Source: Micromussa lordhowensis
Taxonomy: Eukaryota > Cnidaria > Anthozoa > Scleractinia > Lobophylliidae
NCBI GenBank assembly: GCA_964020085.1
Contig: OZ026599.1
Coordinates: 29,357,033-29,421,032, forward strand
Direction of reading: 5' to 3'
Length of the DNA: 64,000 bases
The notes under the pieces: generated by a model
What the model saw: the letters and a program-made list of their open reading frames with translations, nothing else
Database searches by the model: none
What the model was told of the DNA's origin: nothing
Part shown: piece after piece, positions 1 through 13,014 of the stretch
How positions within the stretch are numbered: the stretch's first letter is position 1
Layout of the letters: each line of letters begins with the position of its first letter
Program-made: the position numbers and the translations under genes

Positions 1-3000
1 CCAACTTTGCAGAATTTCAGAAAACGCGCGCTGGGGGTCCCCTTGGCAAATTAGACATAGCTCGGCTCCACGGGCACTTTTAGAGGCGCGGTTTGCAGCA
101 AAATGTTGTGCTAGGTTAGCACTTCTAGGAAATGCTAGTCAGGACTTGATGGCATTTGCGCCAGGGTGTTTTTTCTGGCCTTCTTTTTGCAGGAGTTTGA
201 CCTGCTCCCAACTTTGCAGAATTTCAGAAAACGCGCGCTGGGGGTCCCCTTGGCAAATTTGACATAGCTCGGCTCCACGGGCACTTTTAGAGGCGCGGTT
301 TGCAGCAAAATGTTGTGCTAGGTTGGCACTTTAAGGAAATTTTAGTTACGACATGATGGCATTCGCGCCAGGGTGTTTTTTCTGGCCTTCTTTTTGCAGC
401 AGTTTGACCTGCTCCCAACTTTGCAGAATTTCAGAAAACGCGCGCTGGGGGTCCCCTTGGCAAATTTGACATAGCTTGGCTCCACGGGCACTTTTAGAGG
501 CGCGGTTTGCAGCAAAATGTTGTGCTAGGTTGGCACTTCAAGGAAATTTTAGCCAGGTCATGATGGCATTCTCGCCAGGGTGTTTTTTCTGGCCTTCTTT
601 TTGCAAGAGTTTGACCTGCTCTTAATTTTGCAGAATTTCAGAAAACGCGCGCTGGGGCTCCCCTTGGCAAATTTGACATAGCTCGGCTCCACGGGCACTT
701 TTAGAGGCGCGGTTTGCAGCAAAATGTTGTGCTAGGTTGGCACTGCAAGGAAATCGTAGTTAGGACATGATAGCATTCGCGCCAGGGTGTCTTTTTTGGC
801 CTTGTTTTTGCAGAAGTTTGACCTGCTCCCAACTTTGCAGAATTTCAGAAAACGCGCGCTGGGGGTCCCCTTGGCAAATTTGACATAGCTCGGCTCCACG
901 GGCACTTTTAGAGGCGCGGTTTACAGCAAAATGTTGTGCTAGGTTGGCACTTGAAGGAAATCTTAGTTAGGACATGATGGCATTCGCGCCAGGTTGTTTT
1001 TTCTGGCCTTCTTTTTGCAGGAGTTTGACCTGCTCCCAACTTTGCAGAATTTCAGAAAACGCGCGCTGGGGGTCTCCTTGGCAAATTTGACATAGCTCGG
1101 CTCCACGGGAACTTTCAGAGGCGCGGTTTGCAGCAAAATGTTGTGCTTGGTTGGCACTTCAAGGAAATTTTAGTTAGGACATGATGGCAGTCGCGCCAGG
1201 GTGTTTGTTCTGGCCTTCTTTTTGCAGGAGTTTGACCTGCTCCCAACTTTGCAGAATTTCAGAAAACGCGCGCTGGGGGTCCCCTTGGCAAATTTGACAT
1301 AGCTCGGCTCCACGGGCACTTTTAGAGGCGCGGTTTGCAGCAAAATGTTGTGCTAGGTTGGCACTTCAAGGAAATCTTAGTTAGGACATGATGGCATTCG
1401 CGCCAGGTTGTTTTTTCTGGCCTTCTTTTTGCAGGAGTTTGACCTGCTCCCAACTTTGCAGAATTTCAGAAAACGCGCGCTGGGGGTCCCCTTGGCAAAT
1501 TTGACATAGCTCGGCTCCACGGGAACTTTCAGAGGCGCGGTTTGCAGCAAAATGTTGTGCTTGGTTGGCACTTTAAGGAAATTTTAGTTAGGACGTGATG
1601 GCAGTCGCGCCAGGGTGTTTTTTCTGGCCTTCTTTTTGCAGGAGTTTGACCTGCTCCCAACTTTGCAGAATTTCAGAAAACGTGCGCTGGGGGTCCCCTT
1701 GGCAAATTTGACATAGCTCGGCTCCACGGGCACTTTTAGAGGCGTGGTTTGCAGCAAAATGTTGTGCTAGGTTAGCACTTCAAGGAAATCTTAGTTAGGA
1801 CATGATGGCATACGCGCCAGGGTGTTTTTTCTGGCCTTCTTTTTGCAGGAGTTGGACCTGCTCCCAACTTTGCAGAATTTCAGAAAACGCGCGCTGGGGG
1901 TCCCCTTGGCAAATTAGACATAGCTCGGCTCCACGGGCACTTTTAGAGGCGCGGTTTGCAGCAAAATGTTCTGCTAGGTTAGCACTTCTAGGAAATGCTA
2001 GTCAAAACTTGATGGCATTGGCGCCAGGGTGTTTTTTCTGGCCTTCTTTTTGCAGGAGTTTGACCTGCTCCCAACTTTGCAGAATTTCAGAAAACGCGCG
2101 CTGGGGGTCCCCTTGGCAAATTTACATAGCTCGGCTCCACGGGCACTTTTAGAGGCGCGGTTTGCAGCAAAATGTGTTGCTAGGTTGGCACTTTAAGGAA
2201 ATGTTAGTTAGGACATGATGGCCTTCGCGCCAGGGTGTTTTTTGTGGCCTTCTTTTTGCAGGAGTTTGACCTGCTCCCAACTTTGCAGAATTTCAGAAAA
2301 CGCGCGCTGGGGGTCCCCTTGGCAAATTTGACATAGCTCGGTTCCACGGGCACTTATAGGGGCGCGGTTTGCAGCAAAATGTTGTGCTAGGTTGGCACTT
2401 TCAGAAAATGCTAGTTAGGACATGATAACATTCGCGCCAGGGTGTTTTTTTTGGCCTTCTTTTTGCAGGAGTTTGACCTGCTCCCAACTTTGCAGAATTT
2501 CAGAAAACGCGCGCTGGGGGTCCCCTTGGCAAATTTGACATAGCTCGGCTCCACGGGCACTTTTAGAGGCGCGGTTTGCAGCAAAATGTTGTGCTAGGCT
2601 GGCACTGCAAGGAAATTGTACTTAGGACATGATGGCATTCGCGCCAGGGTGTTTTTTCTGGCCTTCTTTTTGCAGGAGTTTGACCTGCTCCCAACTTTGC
2701 AGAATTTCAGAAAACGCGCGCTCGGGGTCCCCTTGGCAAATTTGACATAGCTCGGCTCCACGGGCAGTTTTAGAGGCGCGGTTTTCAGCAAAAAGTTTTG
2801 CTAGGTTGGCACTTGAAGGAAATTTTAGTTAGGACATGATGGCATTCGCGCCAGGGTGTTTTTTTTGGCCTACTTTTTGCAGGAGTTTGACCTGCTCACA
2901 ACTTTGCAGAATTTCAGAAAACGCGCGCTGGGGGTCCCCTTGGCAAATTTGACATAGCTCGGCTCCACGGGCACTTTTAGAGACGCGGTTTGCAGCAAAA

Positions 3001-4139
3001 TGTTGTGCTAGGTTGGCACTTTAAGGAAATTTTAGTTAGGACATGATGGTATTCGCGCCAGGGTGTTTTTGCTGGCCTTCTTTTTGCAGGAGTTTGATTT
3101 GCTCCCAACTTTGCAGAATTTCAGAAAACGCGCGCTGGGGGTCCCCTTGGCAAATTTGACATAGCTTGGCTCCACGAGCACTTTTAGAGGCGCGGTTTGC
3201 AGCAAAATGTTGTGCTAGGTTGGCACTTTAAGGAAATCTTAGTCAGGTCATGATGGCATTCTCGCCAGGGTGTTTTTTCTGGCCTTCTTTTTGCAGGAGT
3301 TTGACCTGCTCTTAATTTTGCAGAATTTCAGAAAACGCGCGCTGGGGGTCCCCTTGGCAAATTTGACATAGCTCGGCTCCACGGGCACTTTTAGAGGCGC
3401 GGTTTGCAGCAAAATGTTGTGCTAGGTTGGCACTTTAAGGAAATTCTAGTTAAGACATGATGGCATTCGCGCGAGGGTGTTTTTTCTGGCCTTCTTTTTG
3501 CAGGAGTTTGACCTGCTCCCAACTTTGCAGAATTTCAGAAAACGCGCGCTGGGGATCCCCTTGGCAAATTTGACATAGCTCGGCTCCACGGGCACTTTTA
3601 GAGGCGCGATTTGCAGCAAAATGTTGTGCTATGTTGGCACTTCAAGGAAATCGTAGATAGGACATGATGGCATTCGCGCCAGGGTGTTTTTTCTGGCCTT
3701 CTTTTTGCAGGAGTTTGACCTGCTCCCAACTTTGCAGAATTTCAGAAAACGCGCGCGGGGGGTCCCCTTGGCAAATTTGACATAGCTCGGCTCCACGGGC
3801 ACTTTTAGAGGCGCGGTTTCCAGCAAAATCTTGTGCTAGGTTGGCACTTTAAGGAAATCCTAGTTACGAGATGATGGCATTCGCGCCAGGGTGTTTTTTC
3901 TGGCCTTCTCTTTGCAGGAGTTTGACCTGCTCCCAACTTTGCAGAATTTTAGAAAACGCGCGCTGGGGGTCCCCTTGGAAAATTTGACATAGCTCGGCTC
4001 CACGGGCACTTTTAGAGACGCGATTTGCAGCACAATGTTGTGCTACGTTGGCACTTCAAAGAAATCTTAGTTAAGACATGATGGTATTCGCGCCAGGGTG
4101 TTTTTTCTGGCCTTCTTTTTGCAGAAGTTTGACCTGCTC
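1..4139 (+). repeat. HOR block A, copy 1 (20 monomers)
   Basis: Base 1 corresponds to base 4140 of the next copy, so this copy is 20 monomers long from the window edge to that junction. It matches copy 2 at offset 4139 up to about 1790. After that it lacks two monomers (offset 4553 from about 1845), and near 3430 it lacks a further six (offset 5795). The paired differences fall at monomer multiples, which points to unequal exchange in register. A 1-bp deletion giving AATTTACATAG at about 2123 is shared with copy 2 at about 6676. Confidence 0.85.
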
Positions 4140-7100
4140 CCAACTTTGCAGAATTTCAGAAAACGCGCGCTGGGGGTCCCCTTGGCAAATTAGACATAGC
4201 TCGGCTCCACGGGCACTTTTAGAGGCGCGGTTTGCAGCAAAATGTTGTGCTAGGTTAGCACTTCTAGGAAATGCTAGTCAGGACTTGATGGCATTTGCGC
4301 CAGGGTGTTTTTTCTGGCCTTCTTTTTGCAGGAGTTTGACCTGCTCCCAACTTTGCAGAATTTCAGAAAACGCGCGCTGGGGGTCCCCTTGGCAAATTTG
4401 ACATAGCTCGGCTCCACGGGCACTTTTAGAGGCGCGGTTTGCAGCAAAATGTTGTGCTAGGTTGGCACTTTAAGGAAATTTTAGTTACGACATGATGGCA
4501 TTCGCGCCAGGGTGTTTTTTCTGGCCTTCTTTTTGCAGCAGTTTGACCTGCTCCCAACTTTGCAGAATTTCAGAAAACGCGCGCTGGGGGTCCCCTTGGC
4601 AAATTTGACATAGCTTGGCTCCACGGGCACTTTTAGAGGCGCGGTTTGCAGCAAAATGTTGTGCTAGGTTGGCACTTCAAGGAAATTTTAGCCAGGTCAT
4701 GATGGCATTCTCGCCAGGGTGTTTTTTCTGGCCTTCTTTTTGCAAGAGTTTGACCTGCTCTTAATTTTGCAGAATTTCAGAAAACGCGCGCTGGGGCTCC
4801 CCTTGGCAAATTTGACATAGCTCGGCTCCACGGGCACTTTTAGAGGCGCGGTTTGCAGCAAAATGTTGTGCTAGGTTGGCACTGCAAGGAAATCGTAGTT
4901 AGGACATGATAGCATTCGCGCCAGGGTGTCTTTTTTGGCCTTGTTTTTGCAGAAGTTTGACCTGCTCCCAACTTTGCAGAATTTCAGAAAACGCGCGCTG
5001 GGGGTCCCCTTGGCAAATTTGACATAGCTCGGCTCCACGGGCACTTTTAGAGGCGCGGTTTACAGCAAAATGTTGTGCTAGGTTGGCACTTGAAGGAAAT
5101 CTTAGTTAGGACATGATGGCATTCGCGCCAGGTTGTTTTTTCTGGCCTTCTTTTTGCAGGAGTTTGACCTGCTCCCAACTTTGCAGAATTTCAGAAAACG
5201 CGCGCTGGGGGTCTCCTTGGCAAATTTGACATAGCTCGGCTCCACGGGAACTTTCAGAGGCGCGGTTTGCAGCAAAATGTTGTGCTTGGTTGGCACTTCA
5301 AGGAAATTTTAGTTAGGACATGATGGCAGTCGCGCCAGGGTGTTTGTTCTGGCCTTCTTTTTGCAGGAGTTTGACCTGCTCCCAACTTTGCAGAATTTCA
5401 GAAAACGCGCGCTGGGGGTCCCCTTGGCAAATTTGACATAGCTCGGCTCCACGGGCACTTTTAGAGGCGCGGTTTGCAGCAAAATGTTGTGCTAGGTTGG
5501 CACTTCAAGGAAATCTTAGTTAGGACATGATGGCATTCGCGCCAGGTTGTTTTTTCTGGCCTTCTTTTTGCAGGAGTTTGACCTGCTCCCAACTTTGCAG
5601 AATTTCAGAAAACGCGCGCTGGGGGTCCCCTTGGCAAATTTGACATAGCTCGGCTCCACGGGAACTTTCAGAGGCGCGGTTTGCAGCAAAATGTTGTGCT
5701 TGGTTGGCACTTTAAGGAAATTTTAGTTAGGACGTGATGGCAGTCGCGCCAGGGTGTTTTTTCTGGCCTTCTTTTTGCAGGAGTTTGACCTGCTCCCAAC
5801 TTTGCAGAATTTCAGAAAACGTGCGCTGGGGGTCCCCTTGGCAAATTTGACATAGCTCGGCTCCACGGGCACTTTTAGAGGCGTGGTTTGCAGCAAAATG
5901 TTGTGCTAGGTTAGCACTTCAAGGAAATTTTTGTTAGGACATGATGGCATTCGGGCCAGGGTGTTTTTTCTGGCCTTCTCTTTGCAGGAGTTTGACCTGC
6001 TCCCAACTTTGCAGAATTTCAGAAAACGCGCGCTGGGGGTCCCCTTGGCAAATTTGACATAGCTCGGCTCCACGGGCACTTTTAGAGGCGCGGTTTGCAG
6101 CAAAATGTTGTGCTATGTTGGCACTTCAAGGAAATCTTAGTTAGGACATGATGGCATACGCGCCAGGGTGTTTTTTCTGGCCTTCTTTTTGCAGGAGTTT
6201 GACCTGCTCCCAACTTTGCAGAATTTCAGAAAACGCGCGCTGGGGGTCCCCTTGGAAAATTTGACATAGCTCGGCTCCACGGGCACTTTTAGAGACGCGA
6301 TTTGCAGCACAATGTTGTGCTACGTTGGCACTTCAAGGAAATCCTAGTTAGGACATGATGGTATTCGCGCCAGGGTGTTTTTTCTGGCCTTCTTTTTGCA
6401 GAAGTTGGACCTGCTCCCAACTTTGCAGAATTTCAGAAAACGCGCGCTGGGGGTCCCCTTGGCAAATTAGACATAGCTCGGCTCCACGGGCACTTTTAGA
6501 GGCGCGGTTTGCAGCAAAATGTTCTGCTAGGTTAGCACTTCTAGGAAATGCTAGTCAAAACTTGATGGCATTGGCGCCAGGGTGTTTTTTCTGGCCTTCT
6601 TTTTGCAGGAGTTTGACCTGCTCCCAACTTTGCAGAATTTCAGAAAACGCGCGCTGGGGGTCCCCTTGGCAAATTTACATAGCTCGGCTCCACGGGCACT
6701 TTTAGAGGCGCGGTTTGCAGCAAAATGTGTTGCTAGGTTGGCACTTTAAGGAAATGTTAGTTAGGACATGATGGCCTTCGCGCCAGGGTGTTTTTTGTGG
6801 CCTTCTTTTTGCAGGAGTTTGACCTGCTCCCAACTTTGCAGAATTTCAGAAAACGCGCGCTGGGGGTCCCCTTGGCAAATTTGACATAGCTCGGTTCCAC
6901 GGGCACTTATAGGGGCGCGGTTTGCAGCAAAATGTTGTGCTAGGTTGGCACTTTCAGAAAATGCTAGTTAGGACATGATAACATTCGCGCCAGGGTGTTT
7001 TTTTTGGCCTTCTTTTTGCAGGAGTTTGACCTGCTCCCAACTTTGCAGAATTTCAGAAAACGCGCGCTGGGGGTCCCCTTGGCAAATTTGACATAGCTCG

Positions 7101-9934
7101 GCTCCACGGGCACTTTTAGAGGCGCGGTTTGCAGCAAAATGTTGTGCTAGGCTGGCACTGCAAGGAAATTGTACTTAGGACATGATGGCATTCGCGCCAG
7201 GGTGTTTTTTCTGGCCTTCTTTTTGCAGGAGTTTGACCTGCTCCCAACTTTGCAGAATTTCAGAAAACGCGCGCTCGGGGTCCCCTTGGCAAATTTGACA
7301 TAGCTCGGCTCCACGGGCAGTTTTAGAGGCGCGGTTTTCAGCAAAAAGTTTTGCTAGGTTGGCACTTGAAGGAAATTTTAGTTAGGACATGATGGCATTC
7401 GCGCCAGGGTGTTTTTTTTGGCCTACTTTTTGCAGGAGTTTGACCTGCTCACAACTTTGCAGAATTTCAGAAAACGCGCGCTGGGGGTCCCCTTGGCAAA
7501 TTTGACATAGCTCGGCTCCACGGGCACTTTTAGAGACGCGGTTTGCAGCAAAATGTTGTGCTAGGTTGGCACTTTAAGGAAATTTTAGTTAGGACATGAT
7601 GGTATTCGCGCCAGGGTGTTTTTGCTGGCCTTCTTTTTGCAGGAGTTTGATTTGCTCCCAACTTTGCAGAATTTCAGAAAACGCGCGCTGGGGGTCCCCT
7701 TGGCAAATTTGACATAGCTTGGCTCCACGAGCACTTTTAGAGGCGCGGTTTGCAGCAAAATGTTGTGCTAGGTTGGCACTTTAAGGAAATCTTAGTCAGG
7801 TCATGATGGCATTCTCGCCAGGGTGTTTTTTCTGGCCTTCTTTTTGCAGGAGTTTGACCTGCTCTTAATTTTGCAGAATTTCAGAAAACGCGCGCTGGGG
7901 GTCCCCTTGGCAAATTTGACATAGCTCGGCTCCACGGGCACTTTTAGAGGCGCGGTTTGCAGCAAAATGTTGTGCTAGGTTGGCATTGCAAGGAAATGGT
8001 ACTTAAAATATGATGCCATTCGCGCCAGGGTGTTTTTTCTGGCCTTCTTTTTGCAGGAGTTTGACCTGCTCCCAACTTTGCAGAATTTCAGAAAACGCGC
8101 GCTGGGGGTCCCCTTGGCAAATTTGACATAGCTCGGCTCCACGGGCAGTTTTAGAGGCGCGGTTTTCAGCAAAATGTTGTGCTAGGTTGGCACTTGAAGG
8201 AAATTTTAGTTAGGACATGATGGCATTCGCCCAAGGTTGTTTTTTTTGGCCTTCTTTTTGCAGGAGTTTGACCTGCTCCCAACTTTGCAGAATTTCAGAA
8301 AACGCGCGCTGGGGGTCCCCTTGGCAAATTTGACATAGCTCGGCTCCACGGGAACTTTCAGAGGCGCGGTTTGCAGCAAAATGTTGTGCTAGGCTGGCAC
8401 TTCAAGGAAATTGTAGTTAGGACATGATGGCATTCGCGCCAGGGTGTTTTTCTTGGCCTTCTTTTTGCAGGAGTTTGACCTGCTCCTAACTTTGCAGAAT
8501 TTTAGAAAACGCGCGCTGGGGGTCCCCTTGGAAAAATTGACATAGCTCGGCTCCACGGGCACTTTTAGAGACGCGATTTGCAGCAAAATGTTGTGCTAGG
8601 TTGGCACTTGAAGGAAATCCTAATTAAGACATGATGGTATTCGTGCCAGGGTGTTTTTTTTGGCCTTCTTTTCGCAGGAGTTTGATTTGCTCCCAACTTT
8701 GCAGAATTTCAGAAAACGCGCGCTGGGGGTCCCCTTGGCAAATTTGACATAGCTCGGCTCCACGGGAACTTTCAGAGGCGCGGTTTGCAGCAAAATGTTG
8801 TGCTTGATTGGCACTTCAAGGAAATTTTAGTAAGGACATGATGGCAGTCGCGCCAGGGTGTTTTTTTTGGCCTTCTTTTTGCAGGAGTTTGACCTGCTCT
8901 TAATTTTGCAGAATTTCAGAAAACGCGCGCTGGGGGTCCCCTTGGCAAGTTTGACATAGCTCGGCTCCACGGGCACTTTTAGAGGCGCGGTTTGCAGCAA
9001 AATGTTGTGCTAGGTTGGCACTTTAAGGAAATGTTAGTTAGGACATGATGGCATTCGCGCCAGGGTGTTTTTTCCGGCCTTCTTTTTGCAGGAGTTTGAC
9101 CTGCTCCCAACTTTGCAGAATTTCAGAAAACGCGCGCTGGGGGTCCCCTTGGCAAATTTGACATAGCTCGGCTCCACGGGCACTTTTAGAGGCGCGGTTT
9201 GCAGCAAAATGTTGTGCTAGGTTGGCACTTCAAGGAAATTCTAGTTAAGACATGATGGCATTCGCGCGAGGGTGTTTTTTCTGGCCTTCTTTTTGCAGGA
9301 GTTTGACCTGCTCCCAACTTTGCAGAATTTCAGAAAACGCGCGCTGGGGATCCCCTTGGCAAATTTGACATAGCTCGGCTCCACGGGCACTTTTAGAGGC
9401 GCGATTTGCAGCAAAATGTTGTGCTATGTTGGCACTTCAAGGAAATCGTAGATAGGACATGATGGCATTCGCGCCAGGGTGTTTTTTCTGGCCTTCTTTT
9501 TGCAGGAGTTTGACCTGCTCCCAACTTTGCAGAATTTCAGAAAACGCGCGCGGGGGGTCCCCTTGGCAAATTTGACATAGCTCGGCTCCACGGGCACTTT
9601 TAGAGGCGCGGTTTCCAGCAAAATCTTGTGCTAGGTTGGCACTTTAAGGAAATCCTAGTTACGAGATGATGGCATTCGCGCCAGGGTGTTTTTTCTGGCC
9701 TTCTCTTTGCAGGAGTTTGACCTGCTCCCAACTTTGCAGAATTTTAGAAAACGCGCGCTGGGGGTCCCCTTGGAAAATTTGACATAGCTCGGCTCCACGG
9801 GCACTTTTAGAGACGCGATTTGCAGCACAATGTTGTGCTACGTTGGCACTTCAAAGAAATCTTAGTTAAGACATGATGGTATTCGCGCCAGGGTGTTTTT
9901 TCTGGCCTTCTTTTTGCAGAAGTCTGACCTGCTC
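4140..9934 (+). repeat. HOR block A, copy 2 (28 monomers, 5795 bp)
   Basis: This is the longest copy of the block A HOR. It contains the two monomers missing from copy 1 (about 5930-6400) and the six missing monomers (about 7974-9215). Diagnostic monomers are the TTAGACATAG variant at its start, the ATGTGTTGCTAGG swap near 6725, GATAACATTCGC near 6977 and the GCGCGCGGGGGG variant near 9547. The next copy begins 5795 bp downstream with the same TTAGACATAG monomer. Confidence 0.85.
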
Positions 9935-12900
9935 CCAACTTTGCAGAATTTCAGAAAACGCGCGCTGGGGGTCCCCTTGGCAAATTAGACATAGCTCGGC
10001 TCCACGGGCACTTTTAGAGGCGCGGTTTGCAGCAAAATGTTGTGCTAGGTTAGCACTTCTAGGAAATGCTAGTCAGGACTTGATGGCATTTGCGCCAGGG
10101 TGTTTTTTCTGGCCTTCTTTTTGCAGGAGTTTGACCTGCTCCCAACTTTGCAGAATTTCAGAAAACGCGCGCTGGGGGTCCCCTTGGCAAATTTGACATA
10201 GCTCGGCTCCACGGGCACTTTTAGAGGCGCGGTTTGCAGCAAAATGTTGTGCTAGGTTAGCACTTTAAGGAAATTTTAGTTACGACATGATGGCATTCGC
10301 GCCAGGGTGTTTTTTCTGGCCTTCTTTTTGCAGCAGTTTGACCTGGTCCCAACTTTGCAGAATTTCAGAAAACGCGCGCTGGGGGTCCCCTTGGCAAATT
10401 TGACATAGCTTGGCTCCACGGGCACTTTTAGAGGCGCGGTTTGCAGCAAAATGTTGTGCTAGGTTGGCACTTCAAGGAAATTTTAGCCAGGTCATGATGG
10501 CATTCTCGCCAGGGTGTTTTTTCTGGCCTTCTTTTTGCAAGAGTTTGACCTGCTCTTAATTTTGCAGAATTTCAGAAAACGCGCGCTGGGGGTCCCCTTG
10601 GCAAATTTGACATAGCTCGGCTCCACGGGCACTTTTAGAGGCGCGGTTTGCAGCAAAATGTTGTGCTTGGTTGGCACTGCAAGGAAATCGTAGTTAGGAC
10701 ATGATAGCATTCGCGCCAGGGTGTCTTTTTTGGCCTTGTTTTTGCAGAAGTTTGACCTGCTCCCAACTTTGCAGAATTTCAGAAAACGCGCGCTGGGGGT
10801 CCCCTTGGCAAATTTGACATAGCTCGGCTCCACGGGCACTTTTAGAGGCGCGGTTTACAGCAAAATGTTGTGCTAGGTTGGCACTTGAAGGAAATCTTAG
10901 TTAGGACATGATGGCATTCGCGCCAGGTTGTTTTTTCTGGCCTTCTTTTTGCAGGAGTTTGACCTGCTCCCAACTTTGCAGAATTTCAGAAAACGCGCGC
11001 TGGGGGTCTCCTTGGCAAATTTGACATAGCTCGGCTCCACGGGAACTTTCAGAGGCGCGGTTTGCAGCAAAATGTTGTGCTTGGTTGGCACTTCAAGGAA
11101 ATTTTAGTTAGGACATGATGGCAGTCGCGCCAGGGTGTTTGTTCTGGCCTTCTTTTTGCAGGAGTTTGACCTGCTCCCAACTTTGCAGAATTTCAGAAAA
11201 CGCGCGCTGGGGGTCCCCTTGGCAAATTTGACATAGCTCGGCTCCACGGGCACTTTTAGAGGCGCGGTTTGCAGCAAAATGTTGTGCTAGGTTGGCACTT
11301 CAAGGAAATCTTAGTTAGGACATGATGGCATTCGCGCCAGGTTGTTTTTTCTGGCCTTCTTTTTGCAGGAGTTTGACCTGCTCCCAACTTTGCAGAATTT
11401 CAGAAAACGCGCGCTGGGGGTCCCCTTGGCAAATTTGACATAGCTCGGCTCCACGGGAACTTTCAGAGGCGCGGTTTGCAGCAAAATGTTGTGCTTGGTT
11501 GGCACTTTAAGGAAATTTTAGTTAGGACGTGATGGCAGTCGCGCCAGGGTGTTTTTTCTGGCCTTCTTTTTGCAGGAGTTTGACCTGCTTCCAACTTTGC
11601 AGAATTTCAGAAAACGTGCGCTGGGGGTTCCCTTGGCAAATTTGACATAGCTCGGCTCCACGGGCACTTTTAGAGGCGCGGTTTGCAGCAAAATGTTGTG
11701 CTAGGTTAGCACTTCAAGGAAATTTTTGTTAGGACATGATGGCATTCGGGCCAGGGTGTTTTTTCTGGCCTTCTCTTTGCAGGAGTTTGACCTGCTCCCA
11801 ACTTTGCAGAATTTCAGAAAACGCGCGCTGGGGGTCCCCTTGGCAAATTTGACATAGCTCGGCTCCACGGGCACTTTTAGAGGCGCGGTTTGCAGCAAAA
11901 TGTTGTGCTATGTTGGCACTTCAAGGAAATCTTAGTTAGGACATGATGGCATACGCGCCAGGGTGTTTTTTCTGGCCTTCTTTTTGCAGGAGTTTGACCT
12001 GCTCCCAACTTTGCAGAATTTCAGAAAACGCGCGCTGGGGGTCCCCTTGGAAAATTTGACATAGCTCGGCTCCACGGGCACTTTTAGAGACGCGATTTGC
12101 AGCACAATGTTGTGCTACGTTGGCACTTCAAGGAAATCCTAGTTAGGACATGATGGTATTCGCGCCAGGGTGTTTTTTCTGGCCTTCTTTTTGCAGAAGT
12201 TGGACCTGCTCCCAACTTTGCAGAATTTCAGAAAACGCGCGCTGGGGGTCCCCTTGGCAAATTAGACATAGCTCGGCTCCACGGGCACTTTTAGAGGCGC
12301 GGTTTGCAGCAAAATGTTGTGCTAGGTTAGCACTTCTAGGAAATGCTAGTCAAAACTTGATGGCATTCGCGCCAGGGTGTTTTTTCTGGCCTTCTTTTTG
12401 CAGGAGTTTGACCTGCTCCCAACTTTGCAGAATTTCAGAAAACGCGCGCTGGGGGTCCCCTTGGCAAATTTGACATAGCTCGGCTCCACGGGCACTTTTA
12501 GAGGCGCGGTTTGCAGCAAAATGTGTTGCTAGGTTGGCACTTTAAGGAAATGTTAGTTAGGACATGATGGCCTTCGCGCCAGGGTGTTTTTTGTGGCCTT
12601 CTTTTTGCAGGAGTTTGACCTGCTCCCAACTTTGCAGAATTTCAGAAAACGCGCGCTGGGGGTCCCCTTGGCAAATTTGACATAGCTCGGTTCCACGGGC
12701 ACTTATAGGGGCGCGGTTTGCAGCAAAATGTTGTGCTAGGTTGGCACTTTCAGAAAATGCTAGTTAGGACATGATAACATTCGCGCCAGGGTGTTTTTTT
12801 TGGCCTTCTTTTTGCAGGAGTTTGACCTGCTCCCAACTTTGCAGAATTTCAGAAAACGCGCGCTGGGGGTCCCCTTGGCAAATTTGACATAGCTCGGCTC

Positions 12901-12945
12901 CACGGGCACTTTTAGAGGCGCGGTTTGCAGCAAAATGTTGTGCTA
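9935..12945 (+). repeat. HOR block A, copy 3 (partial, ~14.5 monomers)
   Basis: It follows copy 2 at offset 5795, which becomes 5796 after about 12460 because copy 2 carries a 1-bp deletion there that this copy lacks. Agreement ends at about 12947, where copy 2 reads GGCACTGCAAGG and this copy reads GGCACTTGAAGG. Scattered point differences from copy 2 exist, for example a GTTAGCAC form near 10257 and CTGGTCCC near 10345. Confidence 0.8.
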
Positions 12946-13014
12946 GGTTGGCACTTGAAGGAAATGTTAGTTACGACATCATGGCCTTCGCGCCAGGGTG
13001 TTTTTTCTGGCCTT
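12946..13014 (+). repeat. Junction segment between block A and block B
   Basis: A short stretch of ordinary satellite whose variants (TTACGACATCATGGCC) match neither the continuing block A copy nor the start of the 7-monomer unit. The change of HOR occurs inside otherwise regular monomers with no foreign sequence. Confidence 0.5.

Noticed and set aside
1802..2152. Plus-strand ATG frames of 107-116 codons (also 4078-4401, 6355-6705, 9873-10196, 12150-12473) and 62-codon frames in block D
   Set aside because: They appear only where a point change (TTAGACATAG or GCCATAG) removes the usual TGA after CAAATT. This is read-through of satellite and not a gene.
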